DNA from: JAJBWD01 sp041670885
GTDB lineage: Bacteria; Bacillota; Clostridia; Clostridiales; Clostridiaceae
Assembly: GCA_041670885.1 (NCBI GenBank)
Contig: JBAXYJ010000008.1
Coordinates: forward strand, 1-27,241
Direction: 5' to 3'
Length of the DNA stretch: 27,241 nt
Shown here: positions 1 through 8,105 of the stretch, piece after piece
Numbering within the stretch: the first letter of the stretch is position 1
How the letters are laid out: each line of letters starts with the position of its first letter
The notes under the pieces: model-generated
What the model saw: only the letters and a program-made list of their open reading frames with translations
Databases searched by the model: none
What the model was told of the DNA's origin: nothing
Position numbers and translations under genes: made by a program

Positions 1-474
1 CTTTCAAATTATTCAAAAGGAATGCAGATGAAATTTGGGGCAGTTTTAGCCCTATGTCATGATCCAGATTTAATAATAATGGATGAACCAACTGCAGGTC
101 TTGACCCAATAGCCAGGGCAGAACTTATAGATGTATTACTGGAATATATGCAAAAGGAAGAAAAGTCTATTTTATTTTCTACTCACATCACCAGTGATTT
201 AGAGAAAATAGCTGATTATATAACCATGATTGATGATGGCAAAATCCTGATGTCAAGTGAAAAAGATGACCTGATAGACAGCTATGAGCTAGTTCATATT
301 GTTAAAGAAGCTATGACAGAGGATCTGAAATCCCATCTTATTGGAATAAAAGAAACCATATTTGGATATGAGGGATTAAGCTGCTCAAAATATAACCTAA
401 AAGCTGCCTCAGGGATAAAAACTGCAAGACCTTCCATTGAAGATATTATGATTTATATGGGAGCAAAAGAATGA
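1..474 (+). CDS. ABC transporter ATP-binding protein, C-terminal part (5' end outside window)
   Basis: This is the nucleotide-binding subunit of an ABC exporter and would power the two membrane proteins that follow. The reading frame is open from base 1; the first in-frame ATG (22) is internal, because the codons before it already encode part of the signature helix (LSNYSKGMQMKF). Walker B with its catalytic Glu follows (LIIMDEPTAGLDP), then the H-loop (FSTH). The Walker A half lies upstream of the window. The C-terminal 70 or so residues carry the poorly conserved tail seen in BcrA/drug- or peptide-exporter ATPases. The stop codon overlaps the start of the next gene by 4 bases, which indicates an operon and translational coupling. 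The substrate is unknown; peptide, antibiotic or lipid export is typical of this class. Confidence 0.9.
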   Translation, partial: LSNYSKGMQMKFGAVLALCHDPDLIIMDEPTAGLDPIARAELIDVLLEYMQKEEKSILFSTHITSDLEKIADYITMIDDGKILMSSEKDDLIDSYELVHIVKEAMTEDLKSHLIGIKETIFGYEGLSCSKYNLKAASGIKTARPSIEDIMIYMGAKE

Positions 475-1160
475 TGGAAAAATTGTTGAATTATCAAAAA
501 CTTCTATCTAATTCCCTGAAACCAGGCCAGACCTATGGTGATTCCAGTCATCAATTTGCAAAACTTTTTTTAATAAATTTTTTTATTATTTTTGCAGCTT
601 CAATTAAAGGAATAGTACAATATGTATTTATTTTATTAGGATTTTCATTAGTTTATGTATACTATATAATTAATTCTCCAAATAAATTGTATGAAATTCC
701 ACCGGTTTCGAAGCAATATACTATTGTGAATATATATTTATATGTACTAATAGTAATAATCGTTAGTTATATTTTTGGATTTGCAGCTAATATGATAACT
801 TTGCTTTCAATTGGAGAAAAGTACTTATTTATTGATTTCATCACCATCTGGAAAGATGTTATATTATCACTATTATTATCCATTTTGGTAGGCTGTATAT
901 ACATCCCTGTCTTTTTCATAAAACCATTATTTATTCGCAGGATTTTAATCCTTTTAGAAACTATATTATTTAAACTATTTCTTATAGAACTTAATAATAA
1001 TTTAGGAAATTCTAATGGAATGTCCTTTTTAAAAAGGATTAGTTTATTAGGAAATTATAATATGGTACTAATAACATTAATGCTTCTCTTCATTATAATT
1101 GCTCCCATTTCTATTGCGATTTCCTACAGGTTATATATGGGGAAGGTGATATCATGTTAA
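471..1160 (+). CDS. ABC-2-type exporter membrane subunit 1
   Basis: A 229-residue, very hydrophobic protein with about six predicted membrane segments, including hydrophobic stretches near residues 30-70, 85-115, 130-150 and 195-225. It has no soluble domain. It starts with ATGATG overlapping the stop of the ATPase gene and itself overlaps the next gene by 7 bases, so the three proteins are probably made together and form one transporter. Its N-terminus (NYQKLLSNSL) and C-terminus (YRLYMG) resemble those of the next protein (AYQRLLLNSI, YKLYGN), which suggests an ancient tandem duplication giving a heterodimeric permease. The family assignment rests on context and topology rather than on a sharp motif. 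Confidence 0.75.
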   Translation: MMEKLLNYQKLLSNSLKPGQTYGDSSHQFAKLFLINFFIIFAASIKGIVQYVFILLGFSLVYVYYIINSPNKLYEIPPVSKQYTIVNIYLYVLIVIIVSYIFGFAANMITLLSIGEKYLFIDFITIWKDVILSLLLSILVGCIYIPVFFIKPLFIRRILILLETILFKLFLIELNNNLGNSNGMSFLKRISLLGNYNMVLITLMLLFIIIAPISIAISYRLYMGKVISC

Positions 1161-1900
1161 AGAAAATTTTTGCTTATCAGAGACTATTACTAAATTCAAT
1201 TTCCTCAGACGGAATTAAAATGAAAAGCCGGTTTAATATAATCAAATATATGCTTATAGCTTATATTATGATTTTTATGAATATTACCTTATTTTTCGGG
1301 AATACTGCCTCTTTAAATACATTCTTTTATATTGCCTTGCCTGTTATCAGCGTTTGTTTTATTGATATATTATTTCACAAAGGAGAAAGAAATTTTGAAA
1401 ATGTTCCTGTAAAAAGAGAATTCATTGTTTTCAATATATTTTTATTTTCCATAGTACTTACAGTAATATTATATTTAATGCTTACTGTTTTGGGTATTGG
1501 CCTTATATGGCTGCTTATTGGAGTAATGTATGTATTTTTTCCATCCCATATAAGCAGTAATCCACCTGATGCTAATCAAATAATCAGTACAACAAAGGCA
1601 AATATTTTAATACTGATGGTTGTTGTCTTAATATTATTTGTTGGTACTTCCATAGTTTTTATAAAAAGGAGAAGAACCAGGATATGCAGTTTTGCTTTAT
1701 TTTCAGCTATAGGCTATGGATTATTGTTTCTGCTGAAAATAAATATGCCCATATCTAATTCCGGCAAAATAGAGTTTTTTGAAAGCTTTACTCTTATGCC
1801 CTCAGCAAATACTGTTCTGATATTTACAGCTTTGGGGACAGTTCTAATTTGTTTCATTTCAGCAGCCGCTGGATATAAACTATATGGGAACGGTTCTTAA
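1154..1900 (+). CDS. ABC-2-type exporter membrane subunit 2
   Basis: A 248-residue protein with about six hydrophobic segments, with a short charged loop (KRRRTR) near residue 172. It begins inside the end of the preceding gene, with GGAAGGTGAT just upstream of the ATG. It is the second predicted membrane half of the exporter whose ATPase is at the start of the window, and it shares short N- and C-terminal sequence similarity with subunit 1. A 46-base gap separates it from the following YjbR-like gene, which may be co-transcribed but is not obviously related in function. The exported substrate cannot be inferred. Confidence 0.75.
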   Translation: MLKKIFAYQRLLLNSISSDGIKMKSRFNIIKYMLIAYIMIFMNITLFFGNTASLNTFFYIALPVISVCFIDILFHKGERNFENVPVKREFIVFNIFLFSIVLTVILYLMLTVLGIGLIWLLIGVMYVFFPSHISSNPPDANQIISTTKANILILMVVVLILFVGTSIVFIKRRRTRICSFALFSAIGYGLLFLLKINMPISNSGKIEFFESFTLMPSANTVLIFTALGTVLICFISAAAGYKLYGNGS

Positions 1901-1946
1901 TTATTTTAGAATTAAAAATAAAATAGATTAGCAATGAGGTGGAATC

Positions 1947-2297
1947 ATGGATCTAGAAATGTTAAAAAAATACTGTCTTAGTAAAAAAGGTGCCAGGGAG
2001 GACTTCCCCTTTGATGAAGAGACATTGGTATTTAAAGCAGGCTCAAAAATGTTTGGTTTGACTAATATAAATAGTGAAGTTTTAAGTATAAATTTAAAAT
2101 GTGATCCTGATTTATCATTGTCCCTTAGAACTGATTATCCTTCTGTTAAGCCTGGCTTCCATATGAATAAAGAACACTGGAATACAGTAGTATTAGATGA
2201 AACTCTAGAGGATGATAAAATAAAATGGCTTATAGATCTTTCCTATGATTTAGTAGTAAAGGGAATGAGTAAAAAGGAAAGAGAAAATTTATTATAG
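1947..2297 (+). CDS. MmcQ/YjbR family protein
   Basis: A 116-residue soluble protein preceded by GAGGTGG about 7 bases before the ATG. The family pattern is visible: an N-terminal helix ending in KKGAREDFPFDEETLVFK, a central strand pair (KMFGLTNI, LSINLKCD), then the LRTDYPSVKPGFHMNKEHW segment and a C-terminal helix (IKWLIDLSYDLVVKGM). The fold resembles a double-wing DNA-binding/CyaY-like domain and length is normal for the family. The physiological role of most members is not established. A hairpin follows the stop codon, so this is probably the last gene of the upstream transcript. Confidence 0.85.
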   Translation: MDLEMLKKYCLSKKGAREDFPFDEETLVFKAGSKMFGLTNINSEVLSINLKCDPDLSLSLRTDYPSVKPGFHMNKEHWNTVVLDETLEDDKIKWLIDLSYDLVVKGMSKKERENLL

Positions 2298-2350
2298 TTA
2301 ATTTAATTTTTGTATGCAGCCTGGTTTTAGCAGCTAGTCTAAAATGATAA

Positions 2351-2373
2351 AAACGGGAACCAGGTTCCCGTTT
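2351..2373. terminator. Hairpin between convergent genes
   Basis: A perfect 10-bp inverted repeat (AAACGGGAAC / GTTCCCGTTT) with a CAG loop, followed on the plus strand by an interrupted T-rich stretch (AAACTATTTTTA) and on the minus strand by TATCATTTT. It sits between the plus-strand YjbR gene and the convergent minus-strand membrane-protein gene, so it could stop transcription from both sides. The T-tract is imperfect. Confidence 0.65.
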
Positions 2374-2411
2374 AAACTATTTTTATGGCCAGGCACATAA
2401 GTAATGTTAAC

Positions 2412-2990
2412 TTAAATTCCATATTTCAGTGTTAAAGAATCCTTAAACGCCGGAATGTGCGGCGGGTAAAAGGTAAAAGCTGTGAAGGTTATTGCCAAAA
2501 ATATCAGTATGGCAGCAGCAATGTACAAACGATTAGGGCTGAATCTTTTATATTTATATATATGAAGTGCTAAGCCCTGCCCTGCCGCCAAACCAAGAAA
2601 TAATGAAAGAATATCCAATATAAGAGACTCAATGCCAAATGCTCCCGTGTAGGTATAGAAGAAACAAACTATGACCAGAGGACATACAATCTCAGCTGTG
2701 ACACAAGGAACAAACCACTGCACAGCTGATATTTTGTGCCTTTTACCAAGCATATAATAACCTGCAATCCACCAAATCAGTATAGGCCAAAATGTCATTT
2801 TCAAATGCTCCCATACGCTTTCATTAGTGGGGGCAAAAATACCGGCTATAGCTGAATTACCAGACCATTCATAAACAAAATGCATAAGTGAACCAAAAAT
2901 AAACAGAAGTGGTATCCCAAAAATTATCCAGTTCTGCGCTTTATCTTTAGATGTTATAGGATTTTGCTTTACCACAATAATCACATCCAT
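2412..2990 (-). CDS. DUF6512-like integral membrane protein
   Basis: A polytopic protein of up to 192 residues with about five to six membrane segments. The recognisable conserved part lies near residues 50-67 (GIFAPTNESVWEHLKMTF), typical of the DUF6512 family of small clostridial membrane proteins, whose function is not known. The start is uncertain: no Shine-Dalgarno lies before the ATG at 2990, while a GTG at 2975 is preceded by GGATGTGA at a reasonable distance and would still include the first membrane segment. The gene is separated from the envelope block upstream by 131 bases containing an inverted repeat. No partner gene is evident. Confidence 0.75.
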   Translation of the reverse strand: MDVIIVVKQNPITSKDKAQNWIIFGIPLLFIFGSLMHFVYEWSGNSAIAGIFAPTNESVWEHLKMTFWPILIWWIAGYYMLGKRHKISAVQWFVPCVTAEIVCPLVIVCFFYTYTGAFGIESLILDILSLFLGLAAGQGLALHIYKYKRFSPNRLYIAAAILIFLAITFTAFTFYPPHIPAFKDSLTLKYGI

Positions 2991-3035
2991 TCAAATTATT
3001 GATTAAGGAAAATGCATAATAACCTTTCGGCTGAT

Positions 3036-3082
3036 TTTTCAGCTTAAAATAACAAATTATCAATGTTTTTTTAAGCTGAAAA
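3036..3082. repeat. 14-bp inverted repeat downstream of the lipoprotein gene
   Basis: Perfect arms TTTTCAGCTTAAAA (3036-3049) and TTTTAAGCTGAAAA (3069-3082) with a 19-base loop. A competing small hairpin (GCTGA/TCAGC, 3030-3043) overlaps the left arm. It lies where the lipoprotein transcript should end, but on the minus strand the stem is followed by ATCAGCCG rather than a T-run, so it is not a textbook intrinsic terminator. A protective 3' hairpin or an operator are alternatives. Confidence 0.5.
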
Positions 3083-3121
3083 GTTAATTTTAGAATTATA
3101 CAATTTGTCGATTAAATAAAA

Positions 3122-3625
3122 TTATTTAGAACCGTCCCCAGCTTTATACTCTACCGAAGTAACCTCATCATTTTCAATTAAAAAGGAAAGCTTTGATTTG
3201 TCCAGCTCATAGGTATAAAGCCCCTTATCTTGTTTAAACTTATCTCCATATGCTTTCTTTACATCGCTCAGGCTGGATGAAAGAGTAATGCCTTCTTTTG
3301 TTGTAACACTGTCATCTAAAAAAATTATGGATAGCGTATAATCGGTTTTATCCTTTTCATAGGTATGAAGTTCAAAACCATTATATGTGTATGTTTTTTC
3401 TTTACCCTGAAAAGCACAGCTGTCTGCCTCAAAATATGCTTTAGGCTTACCCAGCTTCTCAATAATCGGAGCAGCTTTTTCGTTCATTGCTATTGAAATT
3501 CCATTAACTTCAAATATAAACCCATGTGTTTTAGGATCAGCTGAAACATTTATGGTATCCTGACTTTTTCCACATCCTGATAAAATAAGGACTAACAGTA
3601 TTAACAGCAAACTAAGTTTTTTCAT
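3122..3625 (-). CDS. Small lipoprotein, last gene of the Dlt-like cluster
   Basis: A 167-residue protein with a type II signal peptide: KK, a run of Leu/Ile, then the lipobox LSGC, making the mature N-terminal Cys residue 18. The mature part is soluble and alternates beta-strand-like segments; a stretch near residues 115-130 (GITLSSSLSDVKKAYGDKF) resembles the short repeat of BLIP/BamE-like small lipoproteins, but this is a weak resemblance. It is 35 bases downstream of the SGNH-like gene, with GGAAG before the ATG, so it is probably co-transcribed. I infer an accessory extracytoplasmic role in the envelope-modification pathway; the family is not recognised. Confidence 0.75.
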   Translation of the reverse strand: MKKLSLLLILLVLILSGCGKSQDTINVSADPKTHGFIFEVNGISIAMNEKAAPIIEKLGKPKAYFEADSCAFQGKEKTYTYNGFELHTYEKDKTDYTLSIIFLDDSVTTKEGITLSSSLSDVKKAYGDKFKQDKGLYTYELDKSKLSFLIENDEVTSVEYKAGDGSK

Positions 3626-3660
3626 TTAAACAATCTTCCTTTCTATATAAAACTAGTAAG

Positions 3661-4731
3661 TTATTGATTAATATTACTAAATCTTTTCAGATAGCCATAT
3701 GCCTGAATTTCTTTATATTGTGATTCTTTCATATTATTATAAAAATCAACTTTTCCCTGATAGACTGTCTTTAACTTCTCATCATTTCTCCTATCCTCTA
3801 AGCCGTATGAGGTTTTTAATATATTTCCAAAATAATCAGAGAGTTTTTCAGCTCCAGTGACGTTAAGGTGAAGGCCTCCGTCATAAGTATCCTTATTATA
3901 ATCTATGCCTGTTTTATCTGTTAATTTAAGAAAATTAATGTACATAAGGTTATTTGCTTTTGCATATTGTTCCATCTGAGAATCCCACTGCTCGTACCAA
4001 TAAGGATATAAGGCAGGTGCCTTAATTAAAACTAACTGAATATTATTATCCCTGCATAATTTCACCATCTTGTCTAAGTAGTAATAATCATTTGAGCCAA
4101 ACTGGTAATCTGGTAGTTTTTTCCCTGCAGGTACAGTCCCTGCAGCCTTTACGTCAGCTCTCATGTAATATCCATTGCTAAACAGCTTATCTTTTTTAAA
4201 TAGATATTTAAAATCCTCTTCTGTAAGTTCACTCCATCTGGAATGATATCTAAATATCGGCAGCAGATAATCTATAAGGCTCTCATCCTCCATCATGGAA
4301 GCCTTTATTGCTTTAAGCTTTGTTATGGACAGCTTCATTCCATCTAAAGTCATTCTGTTATATGCTTCTTTTTGCGGCTCATTGTACTCCATGGACAGCA
4401 CATTAAAAACTACTATTTTAGGTTTTTCAAATTTTAGTGTCTCTTCCAGAAGATAATAGGACTGCCAAATTAACTGCTGGGCGCTTCCTCTTATATAGCT
4501 TGTAATTCCATACTTTTCCCAAAGTGTAATTGGAGAAAAATTTTCATATACTTCGCAGTCTCCAATAAAAATCACATCATGTTTTGTGGTCTCTTTATAG
4601 TATTCTTCAATCAGTGATCCTTCTACTATGCCGGACATATATTTTGGCATTAAAAGCTGCTGAAATAAATACATGATTACCACAAAAATAAGTACAGTAA
4701 CTAATCCTATTAAAAGCTTTTTATTTTTCAT
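3661..4731 (-). CDS. Membrane-anchored SGNH-like protein (DltD/AlgJ-type partner) with Cys at the nucleophile position
   Basis: A 356-residue protein with one N-terminal membrane segment (residues 6-27) and an extracytoplasmic domain. The block-I region reads FIGDCEVYENFSP (residues 55-67): the position where SGNH hydrolases have their catalytic Ser is Cys59. The C-terminal D..H pair is present as Asp284 and His288 in YDGGLHLN, followed by the usual GAEKLSDYF helix. In alginate and teichoic-acid modification, proteins of this architecture (AlgJ/AlgX, DltD) receive or transfer acyl groups outside the membrane together with an MBOAT protein. Here the gene directly follows the MBOAT gene (9-base gap), which supports that role. 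The substrate and whether Cys59 is catalytic are unproven. Confidence 0.75.
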   Translation of the reverse strand: MKNKKLLIGLVTVLIFVVIMYLFQQLLMPKYMSGIVEGSLIEEYYKETTKHDVIFIGDCEVYENFSPITLWEKYGITSYIRGSAQQLIWQSYYLLEETLKFEKPKIVVFNVLSMEYNEPQKEAYNRMTLDGMKLSITKLKAIKASMMEDESLIDYLLPIFRYHSRWSELTEEDFKYLFKKDKLFSNGYYMRADVKAAGTVPAGKKLPDYQFGSNDYYYLDKMVKLCRDNNIQLVLIKAPALYPYWYEQWDSQMEQYAKANNLMYINFLKLTDKTGIDYNKDTYDGGLHLNVTGAEKLSDYFGNILKTSYGLEDRRNDEKLKTVYQGKVDFYNNMKESQYKEIQAYGYLKRFSNINQ

Positions 4732-4740
4732 AACATCCTC

Positions 4741-6332
4741 CTAGAACTGATTATAAATAAATTGGCTTGAATCATAACCAATTCCATAAGCTCCGAATAT
4801 AAGGATAAAAATCAGCAGTGCATAATATACGAGATAAGGTACAAAAATCTTTTGTTTTTCCATTCTCTTCCTTATGCTTCCGCCTCTTTGAAGCAAACTT
4901 ACAGTTACTATGATAAGAAAGCTGAATATGAGGACATAGTAATCAGTGATTTTTAACCCCAGCTTTAAAAGTTCCCCATTATAAAATATATTTATGTTAA
5001 ATCTAGTAAACATTGTTCCAAACATTATAAATGTGGCAGGTACATTCCTGTAACAATCAAAAAGTCTGATTGAGCTCATTAAAAGAACAGTCCGCACCAC
5101 CTGAAACAGCCGGAAAAAGAAAGCATCCTTTATATTAAATTTATGATGAAAGGCTCTGTAAACTGGAATTAATTCCTGAGATATTAAAATAACAGTGCAG
5201 TTCATAAGTCCCCATACAATAAAGTTCCAGCTTGCTCCATGCCAGAGTCCTGTAATAAACCAGACTATTATTGTAGATATATATACAGGAACCCTTTTTC
5301 CAACAGATTCTCCAAAATGTTTTCTTGAGAATTTTGATAAGTTCAGCATTGGCCTGCATACTGAAACAGGATAAAATACATATTCTTTAAACCAGGTGCC
5401 TAAAGTAATATGCCACCTTCTCCAATATTCTGTTATGGATTTAGAAAAATATGGCCTTTCAAAATTTTCTTTTACTTCAATGCCAAGTACCTCCGCTATT
5501 CCTATAGTTATGTCAATTCCACCGGTAAAATCTGCATAAAGCTGGAATGCATAAAAAGCATACCAATAAAAACAAAGGAGCCCTGGTATGTTTCCGGGTC
5601 TTTAAATATAGTATTAACTGCTGCAATTATCCGGTCAGCAATTACTACTTTTTTAAAGAAACCCCAGGTTATTCTTTGAAGTCCAAAACTTAAATTCCTT
5701 GAATCAAAGGAGTGTTCTTTAAATAGTGTCTTTGATAAATCATTGAATCTGCTTATGGGTCCCTGAATCAGCTGGGGAAAAAATGACAGGAATAAAGCCA
5801 GTTTAAAAGGATTTTTTTCCGGCGGATATATTCCCCTGTAAACATCTATGACGTACCCCATAATTTGAAATGTATAAAATGATATACCAAGGGGCAGTGC
5901 CAGATTTAAAAAAGACAGCTGTCTTCCGCTTCCAGAAGAATTTAAAATAAAATTAACATTTGATATCACAAAATTGCCATACTTTAAAACAGCTAAAATT
6001 CCAAAGTTAAAAAACAAACATAAAAGAAGCCACTTCCATTTTTTTGATTTTATTGAAGCCTTGTAAGCTTTCTTTTCTTCTTTTGATATTTCACCTTTAT
6101 GCAGTTTTAAAAAATCTGTTTGAGTCTTTTGAAGAATGCCTATTTTCCATGCAATTAAATATGCAGAAATGGTGGTTGCCAGGATATAAAGTATGTATTT
6201 TACTCCTGCAAAAAAGTAAAACAGATAGCTGGCTGCAAGAAGCATCTTCCATTGATATTTTTTAGGTATTGTATAATATACTGCAAATAAAACAGCTAAA
6301 AATAATATAAATCTAAAAGATGTAAAAAGCAT
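4741..6332 (-). pseudogene. AlgI/DltB-type MBOAT O-acyltransferase, split by a 1-base frameshift
   Basis: The N-terminal part (6332 to about 5558) reads as an MBOAT protein: FTSFRFILFL start, LPLGISFYTFQIMGYVIDVY, FFPQLIQGPISRF. At the T5 run on the minus strand (plus 5553-5557) the frame is lost and a stop comes at 5508. One extra T restores the expected YAFQLYADFTGGIDI segment and a continuous frame through EYWRRWHITLGTWF to the end at 4741, including the conserved active-site motif LWHGASWNF (His codon at 5239-5241). Restored length is about 530 residues, AlgI-like rather than the shorter DltB. MBOAT proteins pass activated acyl groups across the membrane. As written the protein would be truncated before the active-site His; the cause may be a true mutation or a homopolymer error. 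Confidence 0.88.
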
Positions 6333-6344
6333 ACAACCTCCCTG

Positions 6345-6575
6345 TTAATCTTCATCAGATAATCTTTGGACTAAAGAATATAATTTTTTTGCTGAATTAA
6401 AATTTTCAGGTATAATATCTTCTGCCGGTATGGCTATATCCAGCTCACTGTCAATTTCAGAAATTATTGTTATAATATCAAAGGAATCTAAAATGCTTTC
6501 ATCAATTAAAGTATCGCAAGTTTCAAAATCCACATCCGGATGTAAATCCTGTAAAATTTTTAATATTTCTTCCAT
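6345..6575 (-). CDS. Acyl/aminoacyl carrier protein (DltC-like)
   Basis: A 76-residue acidic four-helix carrier protein. The phosphopantetheine attachment site is Ser31 in ILDSFDIITII, matching the DSxD/L motif of DltC and ACPs. DltC from Bacillus is 78 residues. It lies between the adenylation gene (5-base gap upstream) and the MBOAT gene (12-base gap downstream), exactly the partners a carrier needs: it would be loaded with an aminoacyl group by the adenylation enzyme and unloaded by the MBOAT protein at the membrane. A fatty-acid ACP role is unlikely because no fatty-acid genes are nearby. Confidence 0.9.
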   Translation of the reverse strand: MEEILKILQDLHPDVDFETCDTLIDESILDSFDIITIISEIDSELDIAIPAEDIIPENFNSAKKLYSLVQRLSDED

Positions 6576-6580
6576 AATAA

Positions 6581-8095
6581 TTACTCCTTTTTATTTGAAT
6601 TTTCTTGTAATAAAGCTCTGTTTATCTTACCATTTGGTGTTAAGGGCATAGTGTTTAAAACCTGAATGTAATTTGGCAGCATATATCTTGGCAGCCTTTT
6701 TTTTAATTCAGCAGTTACCTCTTTTGAACTTATATTGCCTGTATAAAATAGTACAATTTTTTCTTTTTTTCTGTTATAAACGCAGCAGGCACCATAAATT
6801 CCATCTATCATATTTGTATTAACTTCAATTTCTCCCAGCTCAATGCGATGTCCCATATGCTTTATCTGGTAATCTTTCCGTGATACAAATAGAAGTTCTC
6901 CTCTTTCATTTAACTTTCCCAGATCCCCGGTTCTGTAAATAAGTTCAGGATAGGCTTCATTTAGAGGATTTTGAACAAATACCTCCTTGGTTTTATCAAA
7001 TGCTTTATAATAGCCTAAGGTAAGGGATGTACCCCTTACACAGATTTCTCCCAATTCTCCTTTTTCAGGTACTTTATTATTGCTGCCAAGAAGTAAAATG
7101 TCTGTATTTCTAAAGGGTCTTCCAATAGGAAGAACTTCATCTTCTCTAAAATCCCGGTCTGCTTTGAAATAACAGCATACACCGGTTATCTCAGTAGGTC
7201 CGTATAGGTTAATAAATTCAGCGTTTGGCAGGGTTTTCTTCCATATATGAAACTGCTTCATAGGAAATACTTCACTTACAAAGGCTATGGTGTTAAGATT
7301 CCCGGGCACTATCTTATCAAAGGTTCCAAAGGAAGATATCATTGTTAAAGCAGGGACTACCCAGCATACTGTATTTATTTTATATTCATTTAAAAATTCC
7401 ACTAATTTTAAAGGAAACATAAATAAGCTTTTAGGAATGATATAGGCTGCGGCTCCGAATTTTAACGTTATATATATTTCTCTTAAACATGCATCAAAGT
7501 ATAAGGGAGCCTGGTTTCCAAATACTGTTTCCTGATTTGTTTTAAGTACCTCTGATAAATTATCAATATAATCAATAACTGCTCTATGGCAGCCAATCAC
7601 TCCTTTTGGAATTCCTGTTGAACCTGAGGTAAATACAACATACATAGGGTCAGTATCAATTGAGGATCTTCTGATATTACTTATTACATCATCCTCAATA
7701 CTCGTCCTTATTATTTCATCATACATATAGACGCTGCAGTTACAATCTATTTTTCCCATTATATTATTAGATGATATGTCACAAATAACAGCTTTTGGAT
7801 TTAAGCTTTTTAAAATCAGTTCAATGCGGAAAAGAGGCATTTCTTCATCAATAGGCACATAAAAATCTCCTCCATATAAGGCTCCTAAAAATGCTGAAAC
7901 TGTATTAGGATGTTTTTTCATAAAAACAACAACAGGCTGCTTATAAATCCCCTTTTTATATAAAAATGTTCCAATAGCTCTTCCCCGATTATAAAGCTGA
8001 TTAAATGTAATGCCTTCTTTTTCGTTTGCAAAAGCAATTTTATCAGGAACTCTTTTTACTGTACTTTCTAAATACTCTAATACGTTACTCTGCAT
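6581..8095 (-). CDS. Stand-alone amino acid adenylation enzyme (DltA-like)
   Basis: A 504-residue ANL-superfamily enzyme that should activate an amino acid with ATP and load it on the adjacent carrier protein; length equals DltA. Core motifs are intact: A3 FTSGSTGIPKGV (155-166), A4 YFDACLREIY (199-208), A5 NLYGPTE (296-302), A7 YRTGDLG (387-393), A8 GHRIELGEIE (415-424), A10 LTPNGKINR with Lys490. Manual alignment to the GrsA pocket gives D201, A202, R205, W245, A271, V273, L297, G305, V306, K490. Asp201 is the usual ligand for the alpha-amino group. Arg205 in the pocket is unlike D-Ala-specific DltA and could pair with an acidic side chain, which would fit the racemase next door. That specificity is inference. 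Confidence 0.9.
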   Translation of the reverse strand: MQSNVLEYLESTVKRVPDKIAFANEKEGITFNQLYNRGRAIGTFLYKKGIYKQPVVVFMKKHPNTVSAFLGALYGGDFYVPIDEEMPLFRIELILKSLNPKAVICDISSNNIMGKIDCNCSVYMYDEIIRTSIEDDVISNIRRSSIDTDPMYVVFTSGSTGIPKGVIGCHRAVIDYIDNLSEVLKTNQETVFGNQAPLYFDACLREIYITLKFGAAAYIIPKSLFMFPLKLVEFLNEYKINTVCWVVPALTMISSFGTFDKIVPGNLNTIAFVSEVFPMKQFHIWKKTLPNAEFINLYGPTEITGVCCYFKADRDFREDEVLPIGRPFRNTDILLLGSNNKVPEKGELGEICVRGTSLTLGYYKAFDKTKEVFVQNPLNEAYPELIYRTGDLGKLNERGELLFVSRKDYQIKHMGHRIELGEIEVNTNMIDGIYGACCVYNRKKEKIVLFYTGNISSKEVTAELKKRLPRYMLPNYIQVLNTMPLTPNGKINRALLQENSNKKE

Positions 8096-8105
8096 ATTTT
8101 TCTCC

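Noticed and set aside
5553..5557. Programmed ribosomal frameshift in the MBOAT gene
   Set aside because: A -1 slip on the T5 run would restore the frame, but there is no full slippery heptamer and no evident stimulatory structure, and I know of no such case in this family. A mutation or read error is simpler.
5410..5679. Plus-strand open frame across the MBOAT frameshift
   Set aside because: The opposite strand encodes conserved MBOAT motifs throughout; the plus frame has no ribosome binding site or family features.
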